DNA of 43,443 nucleotides from JACCVL01 sp038232655 (GTDB lineage: Bacteria > Actinomycetota > Actinomycetes > Propionibacteriales > Nocardioidaceae). The position numbers were made by a program, and so were the translations under genes. Location of the stretch: contig JBBSNM010000010.1 of the NCBI GenBank assembly GCA_038232655.1, positions 1 through 43,443 of the forward strand, given 5' to 3'. The notes beneath the pieces were generated by a model. It was not told the origin of the DNA, did not search any database, and saw nothing but the letters and a program-made list of their open reading frames with translations. Of this stretch, positions 42,509-43,443 are shown piece after piece; the stretch's first letter is position 1; every line of letters begins with the position of its first letter.

Positions 42509-42641
42509 TGTGACTCTGCGAAGGTGGCAGAGCGCTACAGCAGCCCGGACTGAACATGAACTGACACTTCGGGAAGGCTTTGATTTGATGTGCCTTCGTC
42601 TGAGGCGATATGACGCACCGCCACGAGTGTTCCGTTTCTGG

Positions 42642-43443
42642 CTATCGGGACAGCGAGCGGGTGGTTTGTTGCTGCGGCGGCGCCGGGTAGTACGGCCTCG
42701 GTCGGGATCCGTGCAGCAGCGCCTGTTTGCGAAGTGCGGCCGGGCTCGGAATCGCCGGCGTAACCTCGCCTGGCCGATTCTCGGGCCGCGCATGGTCGCG
42801 CGTACGCCGAAGGTCGGCGGTCTGGCGGAGCAGTGCATGCGCGGATCGTTCCGCGCCGACCCGGACGGCGGCTGCCTGCAGGGTGTGGACCGCTTCGCCC
42901 ACGGTGACGACCGCAGAGTTCGATGACGGAGCCGACCGGTGCTGGTCCGGGTCGTCGGTGGTGCCGGTGACATGGACGTGGTTGGTGTGGCGGCCGCGGG
43001 TCATCGCGACGTACAGATGTTCGCGGTCGAGCCCGGGTCGGGCGAGCAGGATGCCGACGTCGGCGGTGGCGCCCTGGGCGCCGTCGATGGTGGAGGCCCA
43101 GCCGTACGTGGCGTGCTGGTCGAGGTAGGCGGCGGGCAGCACGGTGCGGCCGCGTCCGGTGAGGTTGTCGACCACCAGGCCGCCGTCGGGCGCGGCGGCG
43201 ACGACGTGGAAGCGGTCGCCGTTGCGGACGTGGGTGTCGGCGACCTGCAGGCGACGGTCGTTGCGTCGGGCGCGCAGCAGGTCACCGGTCCGCCAGTCAC
43301 GTTCGGCGGTGTGGGCCAGGACCGGACCAGCCACCGCGCCGGCTTCGAGGGCCGCGGCGCGGGCACGCAGGTTGAGGGCGTCCACGTCGGCCCGCGACCG
43401 GGCCATCATGAGGGCGTCGTGTCCGCCGGCTAGGGCGTCCGCC
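42642..43443 (-). CDS. MobF/TraA-type conjugative relaxase-helicase, C-terminal part
   Basis: The frame is open from the right edge to a stop at 42642, about 267 residues. It shows the end of a superfamily 1 helicase: LMMARSRADVDALNLRARA, a beta-rich UvrD_C_2-like domain (VRNGDRFHVVAA), motif V YGWASTIDGAQGATAD and motif VI YVAMTRGRHTNHVHV. This is the C-terminal half of the relaxase-helicases that nick and unwind DNA for conjugative transfer. The relaxase domain lies beyond the window, so it cannot be judged whether the gene is whole. Confidence 0.82.
   Translation of the reverse strand, partial: ADALAGGHDALMMARSRADVDALNLRARAAALEAGAVAGPVLAHTAERDWRTGDLLRARRNDRRLQVADTHVRNGDRFHVVAAAPDGGLVVDNLTGRGRTVLPAAYLDQHATYGWASTIDGAQGATADVGILLARPGLDREHLYVAMTRGRHTNHVHVTGTTDDPDQHRSAPSSNSAVVTVGEAVHTLQAAAVRVGAERSAHALLRQTADLRRTRDHARPENRPGEVTPAIPSPAALRKQALLHGSRPRPYYPAPPQQQTTRSLSR

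Overview
The window is high-GC actinobacterial chromosome, roughly 70% G+C by eye. Support for this comes from GTG and TTG starts, a C/G-biased third codon position, an actinobacterial IleS with a T-box leader, a two-ClpP protease, a very long RNase E/G, a tuberculostearate-type fatty-acid methylation pair and an Rv2466c-like, mycothiol-linked thioredoxin-fold protein. A full mreBCD-pbp2-rodA cluster points to a rod-shaped or elongating actinomycete outside Mycobacterium and Corynebacterium. I cannot name the genus.

Positions 1-39.5 kb are mostly core genome. From the left: ileS (running off the left edge) with its T-box leader; a MarR regulator coupled to a DUF2306 membrane protein; rplU-rpmA-obgE; rne; a DUF2344 protein and its radical-SAM partner with an MFS exporter gene between them on the other strand; mreB-mreC-mreD-pbp2-rodA with overlapping or near-overlapping genes; a decayed arsenic pair (5'-truncated arsC and frameshifted aquaporin); folC-DUF4233-ndk-ATP-grasp; tmsA-tmsB; valS; a GAF-like/GGDEF protein; clpX-clpP2-clpP1; a small conserved protein; tig; tRNA-Pro; a cytochrome b561/sulfite-oxidase-type fusion with a coupled membrane protein; and the Rv2466c-like gene.

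After tRNA-Gly(TCC) at 39.5 kb the sequence changes character. A set of 11-bp direct repeats is followed by a decayed IS3-type transposase, a three-gene unit (secreted protein, SigE-family sigma factor, single-span membrane protein) behind a near-consensus promoter, and the C-terminal part of a MobF/TraA-type conjugative relaxase-helicase running off the right edge. G+C falls to about 50% in the secreted-protein gene. This looks like the left end of an integrated element at tRNA-Gly.

The best candidates for something undescribed are a recurring intergenic motif with core CTCGGATGA (four copies, two orientations), a 57-bp hairpin-forming inverted repeat next to the arsenic remnant, the island's secreted protein-sigma-membrane unit, and several genes whose -10-like hexamer sits 6-8 nt before the start codon with no Shine-Dalgarno (candidate leaderless mRNAs). 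No CRISPR array or rRNA was seen.
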